From: CAJXTB01 sp047626195
GTDB taxonomy: Bacteria > Myxococcota_A > UBA796 > GCA-2862545
DNA length: 15,956 nucleotides
Direction: 5' to 3'
Assembly: GCA_047626195.1 (NCBI GenBank)
Contig: JBLHSN010000113.1
Location: 1 to 15,956 of the forward strand
In this document: one piece after another, positions 1 through 7,584 of the stretch
How positions within the stretch are numbered: position 1 is the stretch's first letter
Layout of the letters: each line of letters begins with the position of its first letter
Notes under the pieces: model-generated
What the model was told of the DNA's origin: nothing
Databases searched by the model: none
What the model saw: only the letters and a program-made list of their open reading frames with translations
Made by a program: the position numbers and the translations under genes

Positions 1-40
1 CAAACGTGGCGTGACAGCACAGTGAGCGGCGGTCGATTAC

Positions 41-58
41 GCCTCCGTACCCGGAGGC
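41..58 (+). promoter_or_regulatory. Hairpin that buries the Shine-Dalgarno site of the first TldD-like gene
   Basis: Bases 41-47 (GCCTCCG) and 52-58 (CGGAGGC) form a perfect 7-bp, GC-rich stem around a TACC loop. The 3' arm contains GGAGG (53-57), the only good ribosome binding site for the GTG start at 62. In RNA the site would be paired. No run of T follows, so it does not look like a normal Rho-independent terminator of an upstream gene. The pairing is seen directly; control of translation (masking, or a temperature- or ligand-opened switch) is inference. Confidence 0.5.
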
Positions 59-61
59 TTC

Positions 62-1726
62 GTGCTGCTATTACTGGTGTCCTTGGCTCTGTCCGCTCCC
101 CTCGACGACCTTCTGATGAGCGAGCTGACCCGCGCAGAAGACGCGCTGTCCGAGCGCGAACGAACGCCACACTACATTGCTCTACAGGTGGAAGACCGCA
201 CCGAGTGGGACCTGCAAGCCCGCTACGGCACGGTGTTTTCCAAGCGGTCGGACCAAGTCCGCTACTTAGATGTCGACCTTCGTGTCGGCACACCCGCGCT
301 CGACAGCACCCATGAATTGCGCGGGTTCTCAGCGCTAGACGGCGACACCCGCCGCGTCACTGACCTCCCGTTGTCCAACACCCCTGGCGTTCTGCGTCAT
401 GCGGTGTGGAAGGCCATCGACCAGCAGTACCGTGACGCTGACGAGCGCATTGTACTGGTCCGAGCCAATCAACAGGTCAAGGTCGAAGAAGAAGAGACCG
501 CACCCGACTTTACCGTGGTTCCAGACCCGCGCATCGACGATATCGTTCGAGACAGCCCGGTCATTGACCTCGACGCCTGGCAGCCGATTCTGGTCGAGAT
601 CAGCCAGCTGCTAGATTCCAGCGAGCTCGTGCGAGCCTCTTCGGTGGACCTCGGCGTTGAGCACGTCATCAAGACCTTCGTCGACTCGGAAGACAGCCGC
701 CTAAGCCATGACTGGACCCACGGTCGCTTGTCTATGACCGCGAGTACCACTGCAGATGACGGCGATGTTGTCGGTGTGTACGAAGCCATTGACGTGCACG
801 ACCCGTCTTCCCTGCCAGACCGCGAAGCACTCCTGCGTACCGCTCGCGCTGTCGTCGAACGCGTTGAAGCCCTGCATGCTGCACCCCGCGGCGAGCCGTA
901 CTCCGGCCCTGTGCTGTTGATGGGTCGGGCTACCGGGGTCTTCTTCCACGAAGTGCTTGGACATCGCGTGGAAGGCCACCGACAGAAGCGCGAAGACGAA
1001 GGCCACACCTTCGCCGACCACGTGGGTCGCTCCGTACTACCCGAATGGATTGACGTGTACGACGACCCCACCATTCCCGTTCTCGCAGGTACGGATCTAA
1101 ACGGTCACTACACCTACGACGACGAAGGCATGCGTGCACAACGGGCCGAAATCGTCGAAAATGGCGAGTTCCAAGGATTCCTCATGGGACGCTCTCCCAT
1201 CCAAGGCTTCGACAGCAGCAACGGCCATGGGCGACGCAGCGTCGGAAACGCGCCGGTGAGCAGAATGGGCAACACCATCATTGAAGCGAGCGAGACCGTT
1301 CCCTTTGAAATGCTCAAGCAAGGACTGCGCGACCAAGCACGGGAGCAAGACTTGGAGTACGGAATCTTGGTCGAGTCCATCGACGGTGGCTTCACCCTGA
1401 CCGGTCGTCAGATGCCCAATGCCTTCAATGTGCGTGCGAGTGCCTCATGGCGCGTGTTCGCCGATGGCCGTCCAGACGAGCTGGTCCGAGGTATCGACCT
1501 AGTTGGAACCCCCTTCGGGGCCTTCTCCAGCATTATTGCTGCGGGCGAAAATCCAGAGGTCTTCAACGGCTTCTGCGGTGCTGAGAGTGGCTGGGTACCG
1601 GTCTCTGCGGTTGCTCCACCCATGCTGTTCGAGCGTCTCGAGTTCCAGCTCAAGGAGAAGGCACAGGAGCGTCCGCCGCTGCTGGCCAAGCCGCATCCCA
1701 CGACTGCTGCGGGAGGTGAGTCATGA
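62..1726 (+). CDS. Exported TldD-like zinc metalloprotease, active member of a pair
   Basis: 554-residue TldD/PmbA (peptidase U62) family protein. TldD normally works with TldE/PmbA as a heterodimer that cleaves unfolded or modified peptides. The metal motif HExxxH is H296-E297-V-L-G-H301, and the usual third ligand is probably Cys505 in an FCGxxxG context followed by VPV, as in TldD. The N-terminus (MLLLLVSLALSAP) is a short signal peptide; classical TldD is cytosolic and has none, so export is unusual. The GTG start at 62 is chosen because an in-frame TGA lies at 23-25, GGAGG at 53-57 precedes it, and it gives the signal peptide. The stop overlaps the next start (ATGA, 1723-1726), implying translational coupling with its paralogue. 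Family assignment is firm; substrate unknown. Confidence 0.9.
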   Translation: MLLLLVSLALSAPLDDLLMSELTRAEDALSERERTPHYIALQVEDRTEWDLQARYGTVFSKRSDQVRYLDVDLRVGTPALDSTHELRGFSALDGDTRRVTDLPLSNTPGVLRHAVWKAIDQQYRDADERIVLVRANQQVKVEEEETAPDFTVVPDPRIDDIVRDSPVIDLDAWQPILVEISQLLDSSELVRASSVDLGVEHVIKTFVDSEDSRLSHDWTHGRLSMTASTTADDGDVVGVYEAIDVHDPSSLPDREALLRTARAVVERVEALHAAPRGEPYSGPVLLMGRATGVFFHEVLGHRVEGHRQKREDEGHTFADHVGRSVLPEWIDVYDDPTIPVLAGTDLNGHYTYDDEGMRAQRAEIVENGEFQGFLMGRSPIQGFDSSNGHGRRSVGNAPVSRMGNTIIEASETVPFEMLKQGLRDQAREQDLEYGILVESIDGGFTLTGRQMPNAFNVRASASWRVFADGRPDELVRGIDLVGTPFGAFSSIIAAGENPEVFNGFCGAESGWVPVSAVAPPMLFERLEFQLKEKAQERPPLLAKPHPTTAAGGES

Positions 1727-3447
1727 TGTGGCTGCTCGCATTGACCGCCATGGCCGCGGACCTCGACCTTCCGGGCATCACCGACGCCTTGGCACAGGAG
1801 CTTCAGCGCAACGCGACCGAGCTCACACTGGAAGGTGCACCGCCCATTTACTTCGCCCGCTACCGTGCTCTGTTCATGGAACAGGTGGATGTTCGCGCCC
1901 GCTTTGGCAGCGTCATCAGAACCAGCACCTCTCCGTACCGCACACTCGCAGTGGAAGTCCGCGTAGGCGACCAAGGCTTCGACAACTCGGGCTTCGGCGG
2001 CTGGCAGAACGGCTTTCGTACCGCTTCCCTTCCCGCCTACTCAACGCCGGAGTCTGTGGCCACCGTGGCCTGGGGCGCGACCGACCGCGCTTACAAAGAA
2101 GCCATCGAGCAGTACGCGCGCAAAGCCGCCCAGGTCGAGCGAGATGACGACCATCCCGGCGACTACACGCTTGCAGAGCCCATCGCCGCCACCCTTGAAG
2201 GCCCAAGTATCGGTGCGGCAGAGCCCATGGTTCAGCTGGCCGAGCAGCTGTCTGCCGCCATGGCCGTGGACCCGGGCACAGCCGTATTGGAGCTCGGCGA
2301 AGTGTACGTTGGTTTCGAGACAGGCTCCGAGGTCCTCGTCGACACCGCAGGCACCCGACTCATCCAGCCGCGCTCGGAGCTTACCGTTCGCGCTGTCTTC
2401 CAGGTCCGTGCGCCAGACGGCCAGTTCCTCACAGACGAGCGCTTGTGGACGGTTCAAGGGCCCGAGCAGCTCCCCCCACTCGCCGACATGCTGGCGTCCA
2501 CCACACAGATGGCCACATCCGTTGTGGATATCGCAAATAACGCCGAGGTCCTCGACGAAGAGTACGTCGGTCCCGTGCTCTTTGAAGGAGAAGCGGCGCT
2601 TGACCTGCTCCGCTATGTCCTCGTCCCACAGCTCGAAGGCACGCCCGATGATGTGCCCTTCGACAGCTTCTTCGGCGACCTCGGCAGTCGAGCTTCCGGC
2701 GCTGCACGCCTGTCACGCCGCGTCCTCCCCTTGGGCTGGACCGTAGACGACAACCCGCTGCGCATGCCCGACCACCCCGGCAGCTACCGCTTTGACGCAG
2801 AAGGCACACCCGCCGCGGCCGTCACCCTCGTCGAAGACGGAATCGTTCAGGACCTACTGATGAGCCGGACCCCACGGCCAGACATCCGCGAGACCAACGG
2901 CCATGCCCGCGGGGGCTTCGGTGAGCGTGCTCGTGGCCGACCCGTTGCTGTGGCTGTGACGCCAGACCGCAACGACTCGGTGCGGAAGGTCAGTAAGAAG
3001 GCACGTCGTCTGGCCAATGCGTACGACAGGGACTGGATCTTCGTCGTCACGTCGCTGCAAGAGCCGTCGGCTATGGCCGTTGGCGACTACTCCCGCTACC
3101 CGAACTTTGACCCGCAACAGCCATCCCTCCCTCCACCCGTAGCGCTGATTCGTCGCTACCAAGACGGGCGAGAAGAGACCGTTCGTGGTGCGGTGTTCAC
3201 CGGAGTTCAGCGGTTCATCCTGCGTGATATTGCGGCCGCTGGGACGCAACGCCAGACTAGCTACCTCATCGATGGCACCGGAGACCCTGCAGGCTTCACG
3301 CCAACAGGTGGTCTGCCCACGTGGATGTCCGGGCCGGACGTACTCATCGGTGAGATGGAGCTTGTACCCACGGCAGGAGACCCGCGCTCGCTGCCGATTG
3401 TTCCCGCCCCCACAGTGACGCTCCACGACTTGACGACAGCGCCATAA
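1723..3447 (+). CDS. Exported TldD/PmbA-like protein lacking the metal site (inactive partner)
   Basis: 574-residue paralogue of the preceding protein, probably its structural partner in the way TldE/PmbA partners TldD. The segments around Y281-VGPVL and LMSRTP (residues 379-384) line up with YSGPVL and LMGRSP of the upstream protein. Where that protein has HEVLGH, this one has R297-Y-V-L-V-P302, so both histidines and the glutamate are lost; no Cys is found in the C-terminal region. A short signal peptide (MMWLLALTAMAA) indicates export. The start ATG at 1723 overlaps the upstream stop and follows GGAGG at 1712-1716. Catalytic inactivity follows from the missing ligands; heterodimer formation is inferred from family knowledge and gene coupling. 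Confidence 0.85.
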   Translation: MMWLLALTAMAADLDLPGITDALAQELQRNATELTLEGAPPIYFARYRALFMEQVDVRARFGSVIRTSTSPYRTLAVEVRVGDQGFDNSGFGGWQNGFRTASLPAYSTPESVATVAWGATDRAYKEAIEQYARKAAQVERDDDHPGDYTLAEPIAATLEGPSIGAAEPMVQLAEQLSAAMAVDPGTAVLELGEVYVGFETGSEVLVDTAGTRLIQPRSELTVRAVFQVRAPDGQFLTDERLWTVQGPEQLPPLADMLASTTQMATSVVDIANNAEVLDEEYVGPVLFEGEAALDLLRYVLVPQLEGTPDDVPFDSFFGDLGSRASGAARLSRRVLPLGWTVDDNPLRMPDHPGSYRFDAEGTPAAAVTLVEDGIVQDLLMSRTPRPDIRETNGHARGGFGERARGRPVAVAVTPDRNDSVRKVSKKARRLANAYDRDWIFVVTSLQEPSAMAVGDYSRYPNFDPQQPSLPPPVALIRRYQDGREETVRGAVFTGVQRFILRDIAAAGTQRQTSYLIDGTGDPAGFTPTGGLPTWMSGPDVLIGEMELVPTAGDPRSLPIVPAPTVTLHDLTTAP

Positions 3448-3476
3448 ACGGGCATCTGCGGTCACCCGGGAGACCT

Positions 3477-3869
3477 GTGGCCAACGTTCCACCCTATCTG
3501 AAGAAGCGAGTGCGTCAGCGAGCGCGTGTGGGCAACCTCGGCAAAGACCTGACGCGTCGCAGCCGTGGTCGGTGCGAGCTGTGTGAGGGCCGCGGTAACG
3601 TTCGCCCCTTCGAGCTGGTGCCGTTCCCAGAAGAAGCCGAAATGGAACGCTCTCTGATGGCCTGTGAGCGCTGCCGCAGCTGGCTGGAAAAGGGCAAAGT
3701 CGACGTTATCGAGGCAACCTTTCTCAGCTCCGCCGTGTGGTCGACCGAGCCTGCCGTGCAGCTCGCGGCCATGCGCCTATTGCTGTTGGCGGATGACCCA
3801 GCAAGCCCATGGCTACGTGACGCCCTAGACGCCGCAGACGTCGACCCCGAGACCGGCGAGTTTCGCTAG
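3477..3869 (+). CDS. Small PhnA-type zinc-ribbon protein
   Basis: 130-residue, basic N-terminal protein. C33-E-L-C36 and C63-E-R-C66 with 26 residues between form a treble CxxC pair, with a PF-ELVPFPEE stretch between them that resembles the PhnA zinc-ribbon domain (CELCG...PPSPEE...CxxC). Despite the name, PhnA-domain proteins have no proven general role in phosphonate use. The GTG start at 3477 follows GGGAG at 3468-3472 by a few bases, and the gene begins 29 bp after the PmbA-like gene, so it probably shares that transcript. The C-terminal half (about 75-130) is acidic and helical-looking with no recognised motif. The stop TAG lies inside a CTAG shared with the converging gene. Domain call likely; function unknown. 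Confidence 0.75.
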   Translation: MANVPPYLKKRVRQRARVGNLGKDLTRRSRGRCELCEGRGNVRPFELVPFPEEAEMERSLMACERCRSWLEKGKVDVIEATFLSSAVWSTEPAVQLAAMRLLLLADDPASPWLRDALDAADVDPETGEFR

Positions 3870-4717
3870 CGGCCTGGAGTGTCCCAGCCTGAGGCTTCAG
3901 GGAGCGTGGGGTCGCACAACAGAACGTACCAGTCGCGTGTGATGCGCTCTTCCTGGTCAATCCACTTGGAGAACATGGGCAACACTTCGGTGGTGCGCTC
4001 TGCTTCCTGCAGACCCGGCATCTCTTGGCCGGACCGAATGCAGTGTTCGAACTCGGTGCGGAAAGACGCGATGGACTCGGTGACGGTCTCGCGGCAGCGA
4101 CCCATACGACGACGCCCGCCCTTCTCGCAGACTTCAAGCTGCGAGGCAGTAACGAAGGTCTGCCACTTGAAGGACAGCGCATCCTCACGCGCGACGGATG
4201 TCTCTACGCGCTGCTCTGCAAGCTGCTCTTCGGTGTAGCGAAGCTGAACGAAGAGTTCCTCTTTCTCTTCCACTGCGGCGGCCAGCTCAGCCTTGAGAGT
4301 GGTGAGCTCCGTGCGTGCCGCCTCCAGCTCCTCGCGCAGCTCGGTGACTTCGGCCGACAGCGACCGACCGCGTTCGGCACGGCGCGTCATCTCGGCCTCC
4401 ATCTCGGCGACCTGACGCTCTTTGCCAAACACATCGTCTTGCAGAGTCGCAACCCGCTCTTGGGCCACGGTCAGTTCATCGGCTGCTTCCCCGACCGCTT
4501 CGTCCACCTTGACCGCACACAAGGAGTCCAGCTCCTCATTCGTCAGCTCTTGCAAAACGACCTGGGTGGTGGTTTCACCGCGGAACAGAATGAATCCCAA
4601 GATGGCGCCAGCCAACAGGCCAATCACCAAAGCGGTCAGCACCGTAATCATGGGCATGACCCACGCCGCCACTGAGGCAGTGGTACTTGGCACGTCGTCT
4701 TCGTATCCGTCGCTCAT
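3866..4717 (-). CDS. Single-pass membrane protein with long coiled coil
   Basis: 283 residues, not matched to a named family. One hydrophobic segment (about 18-45) follows a short acidic N-terminus. After it comes a long charged heptad-rich stretch (about 75-172, many E/L/A/R) that should form a coiled coil. The C-terminal domain (about 180-283) holds four Cys (197, 208, 226, 268), which suggests two disulphides if it lies outside the cytoplasm. ATG at 4717 is preceded by AGGAG at 6 bases; the stop of the M16-like gene (TAA, 4733-4731) is only 13 bp upstream, so this is the third gene of the M16 operon. A scaffold or membrane tether for the two M16 proteins is a reasonable guess, not shown. 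Its end overlaps the opposite-strand zinc-ribbon gene by 4 bp. Confidence 0.8.
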   Translation of the reverse strand: MSDGYEDDVPSTTASVAAWVMPMITVLTALVIGLLAGAILGFILFRGETTTQVVLQELTNEELDSLCAVKVDEAVGEAADELTVAQERVATLQDDVFGKERQVAEMEAEMTRRAERGRSLSAEVTELREELEAARTELTTLKAELAAAVEEKEELFVQLRYTEEQLAEQRVETSVAREDALSFKWQTFVTASQLEVCEKGGRRRMGRCRETVTESIASFRTEFEHCIRSGQEMPGLQEAERTTEVLPMFSKWIDQEERITRDWYVLLCDPTLPEASGWDTPGR

Positions 4718-4730
4718 AGAGGTCTCCTAC

Positions 4731-6200
4731 TTACTCGAAGTTACCCATGATGGCGTCCGAAGGCTCAACCCATTGAATGGGCAAGTTCATGGCCTCTAGC
4801 TGCTCTTCAATGACAGACCGCGGGCCGACAACCGCCCACAAACGGGCTGACTCGACGCCCAGCCATGCCTGCGCAGTGGCTTGTGTCTCTGCAGGAGTCA
4901 GGGCTTGAAGAGCCTCAATGCGTTCGCGTGGCGCGTTCACATCTTCGCCGTCTAACAACCGCGACTGGTAGAAGCTGGATGCCGAGTCGGATGTCTGGAG
5001 AACCGAGTTCCACCAGCCAATGTCCTCGAGTGACTTGGCGGACAGCTCCGAGTCTGTCATGCCGTTCGCCGCCAACTTCGCCAGCTCGGCTTCAATCTCG
5101 GTCATAGCCACCTGCACATGCTCTGCAGGAACGTCAACACCGATGTCGAAGGTCGCGGTCTTCCACCCACCTGCGTACCGTGCACCGGCGCCGTAGGTGA
5201 TGCCCTTCTCTTCGCGCAAGTTTTGGTTGATCCGGGACATGAAGTGGCCGCCATAAGCCCAGGAGACCGCATTAAAGGCAACACGGTCGTTGGCGTCGAG
5301 CAACGGAGCCGGCATGCGAACGAGCACACTGGCTTGCTCGGCATCCGGCATGTCAACGGCGAGGATTCGACGGTCACCAGCCGGTGAGAATCCAGGACGC
5401 TCCGACTCTTCGCCAGCCGTTCCGTAGTCGCCCATCCGCACGCGCAACATCTCAACCACTTCCTGCGGGTTGACATCTCCAACGACGAGCACGCTGATAG
5501 GCGCATTTTCTAAGATATCGGCATGACGAGCACGTACGTCACCGCGCTTGAGACCCGCGACAGCGTCGAGGTTTGGTCGGGTGCCGTATGCGGAGCCTGC
5601 GGTGTACCAGCCCATGTCACGCAGGCTGCGAGCGATAGCGCTGGGACTGTTGACGGCTTCGTCCAGGTAGTAGCGGAAGCGCTCATTCTTGAACACTTTG
5701 AGGTCACGCCCTGGGTACTTTGGGTCGACCATGATGTCGGTCAGAAGGTCCAAGCCCCGGTCTAAGTCTTCTGCCGGAACCGATACATTGACGGTCTGAC
5801 GCATCAGACCCCCCGAGGACGTCCACACATCCGAGTCCCAGTAGTCTTCGTAGACCGCAATTTCACCGGCCGAGCGGCTACCCGTCGCGACATCCTGCAG
5901 CCAGCCGTTCACCTCATGGGCAACGCTCACGTAGCCTTCAAAGTCTACGCCACCGCGGTGCAGGAACACCGTCACGTCAACCTTGCGAACGCCATCAACG
6001 GGAACGATGTAGGCGGTGATGCCCTCGACCACTTCAAGCGGCTGCATGTCCGCCAGCGCAAGCAACGTAGGCGGAACGACATCCGGCAGGCGGGAACGGT
6101 CAGGCGTAGCGACTTCCACCACCTCTTCGGCGTCAGCAGTGGCCTCTTCCATGGGGGCTTCTTGAGCCCCGGCGAGCAATGACAACAACAACCAGCTCAT
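4731..6200 (-). CDS. M16 peptidase-like protein without zinc motif (partner subunit)
   Basis: 489-residue, exported M16 (pitrilysin/MPP-like) protein. The signal peptide MSWLLLSLLAGA is followed by an acidic linker. At the place of the inverted zinc motif HxxEH it has H95-E-V-N-G99, so the catalytic Glu and second His are absent. The C-terminal half keeps the R/Y element (R329-EEKGIT-Y336) that non-catalytic M16 subunits supply to the active site. It thus fits the inactive half of a two-chain M16 peptidase, as in mitochondrial MPP or bacterial two-gene M16B pairs. Its ATG overlaps the stop of the catalytic gene (ATGA, 6197-6200) and has GGTGGAG 5 bases upstream, implying coupled, equal synthesis. 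Assignment strong; substrate unknown. Confidence 0.9.
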   Translation of the reverse strand: MSWLLLSLLAGAQEAPMEEATADAEEVVEVATPDRSRLPDVVPPTLLALADMQPLEVVEGITAYIVPVDGVRKVDVTVFLHRGGVDFEGYVSVAHEVNGWLQDVATGSRSAGEIAVYEDYWDSDVWTSSGGLMRQTVNVSVPAEDLDRGLDLLTDIMVDPKYPGRDLKVFKNERFRYYLDEAVNSPSAIARSLRDMGWYTAGSAYGTRPNLDAVAGLKRGDVRARHADILENAPISVLVVGDVNPQEVVEMLRVRMGDYGTAGEESERPGFSPAGDRRILAVDMPDAEQASVLVRMPAPLLDANDRVAFNAVSWAYGGHFMSRINQNLREEKGITYGAGARYAGGWKTATFDIGVDVPAEHVQVAMTEIEAELAKLAANGMTDSELSAKSLEDIGWWNSVLQTSDSASSFYQSRLLDGEDVNAPRERIEALQALTPAETQATAQAWLGVESARLWAVVGPRSVIEEQLEAMNLPIQWVEPSDAIMGNFE

Positions 6201-7528
6201 GGAATCTCCACCAGCTCGGCACCGTCAATGACGCCGGCTTCATCGCCCTGTGGGACAACGGAAAGAGTGATGCGGCGCTCGGGCACCAAGTACTGTTCTG
6301 CCACTCGCTGGATATCTTCTGGCGTCACCGCATCGTAGCGGGCCCAGTCGTCGACCAAGCAGTCGGGGGTGCCGTAGAGGCGGTGGCAAGAAGCCAAGCG
6401 TCCGGCACGTTCTTCAGGGGTCTCGAGGGAGTTGAGAATCGACGAGCGCATGGCGCGACGGGCACGGTCCAGTTGGTCCGCAGTCGGCGGCTTCTTCGCA
6501 ACCTTCGCAATGATCTTCTCTGCGCGGCTGAGCACCTTGTTGAGGTCGCGGTCGGTCTCTGCGTAGAAGATAAACTGGCCACCAATCTCGCTCATGGTTG
6601 AGAACGCGCCGACCTCGTACGTCCACGACTTCTTGTAGTACAGGCCATCTTCTAGCGCTGTTCCGCGACCGTTCGATAGAATGTACGCCAGCAAGTCGAC
6701 CGCAGGCTCGTCTTCATGGCCGAGTGGAACCGTGTTCCAGCCAACCATCATGGTGCGCGCGTCCACAGCGTCCGTAATGTAGCCATTTGCGGTGGACAGA
6801 GGCAGTTCACTGACCGCCGGCCGGTCGTCTTCAGCACCCGTGTCGGGCACGTCTTGGAACCAGTAGGCCACCCGCTCTTGGGCCATGGCCGTGTCGAAGT
6901 TTCCGGTGAGCACCAGAATCGCGTTCTGTGGCCGGTAATGACGCTGCCAGAAGTCCTTGGTCGGCTCCAACTCGAAGCCCTCTACGTCGGCAATCGTACC
7001 GATGACCGGGTGGTGGTACGGGTGTTCCGGATGCCAGGACAAGCGCGTAAAGGCGTCCCAGTTGCGACCACCGGGCTCGGCATGCCCCTCGGCACGTTCC
7101 TGCAGCACGACACCGCGCTGATTGTCCAAGTTGTCTTGGGTCAAGCCTTCGAGCAAGAAGCCCATGCGGTCCGACTCTAAGAACAACGCCACGTCCAAGG
7201 CACCCGACGGGAAAGTCTCATGGTACGCGGTCTCGTCTTCGCTGGTGTAGGCGTTGTTCGAACCGCCAGCACCGGTCAACCACTGGTCGAACATGTTCTG
7301 CGGCACATTGCGGCTCCCTTCGAACATCACGTGCTCGAACAGGTGAGCGGCACCGTACTCGCCGGGGCGTTCATCTCGTCCACCAACGCCGTAGTGCAGG
7401 TGCAGAGCGACAACATCGGTCCGATGGTCCTCTTCGTAGATTACAGTCAGGCCGTTGTCGAGCACCTCGACGGTCGCATTGACGTCGAGGGGACTGGCGG
7501 ACGCCAAAGAAAGAGCAAGCAGCAACAT
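6197..7528 (-). CDS. M16 zinc metalloprotease, catalytic subunit
   Basis: 443-residue exported M16B-type peptidase. Numbered from the ATG at 7528, the inverted zinc motif is H62-L-F-E65-H66, followed by the typical NAYTSEDET-Y segment (about 92-102) and a probable third ligand E144 in VVLQER, about 77 residues on. The usual R of the C-terminal R/Y pair is replaced by Tyr (YYKKSWTY), so it depends on the downstream partner for that element. The start at 7528 is preferred over an in-frame GTG at 7555: it gives a clean signal peptide (MLLLALSLASAS) and has GGGAG 7 bases upstream. First gene of a three-gene minus-strand operon; its promoter must lie in the short gap before the divergent methyltransferase gene. 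Confidence 0.92.
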   Translation of the reverse strand: MLLLALSLASASPLDVNATVEVLDNGLTVIYEEDHRTDVVALHLHYGVGGRDERPGEYGAAHLFEHVMFEGSRNVPQNMFDQWLTGAGGSNNAYTSEDETAYHETFPSGALDVALFLESDRMGFLLEGLTQDNLDNQRGVVLQERAEGHAEPGGRNWDAFTRLSWHPEHPYHHPVIGTIADVEGFELEPTKDFWQRHYRPQNAILVLTGNFDTAMAQERVAYWFQDVPDTGAEDDRPAVSELPLSTANGYITDAVDARTMMVGWNTVPLGHEDEPAVDLLAYILSNGRGTALEDGLYYKKSWTYEVGAFSTMSEIGGQFIFYAETDRDLNKVLSRAEKIIAKVAKKPPTADQLDRARRAMRSSILNSLETPEERAGRLASCHRLYGTPDCLVDDWARYDAVTPEDIQRVAEQYLVPERRITLSVVPQGDEAGVIDGAELVEIP

Positions 7529-7584
7529 GGTGGAACTCCCGCGTCGGGGTAGCACATTGGCGCGGTTACAACTACTCCCGGCCC

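Noticed and set aside
1503..2147. 214-codon plus-strand frame spanning the junction of the two TldD-like genes
   Set aside because: Arg/Ser-rich out-of-frame shadow of two well-supported coding regions.
62..3869. Microcin/RiPP maturation cluster because of TldD/E-like proteins
   Set aside because: No precursor peptide, modification enzyme or dedicated exporter is visible, and the proteins carry signal peptides whereas TldD/E in microcin maturation act in the cytosol.
4025..4675. 216-codon plus-strand frame over the coiled-coil gene
   Set aside because: Antisense by-product of regular GAG/CTG heptad codons; the minus-strand gene has a Shine-Dalgarno site, operon context and a clear membrane segment.
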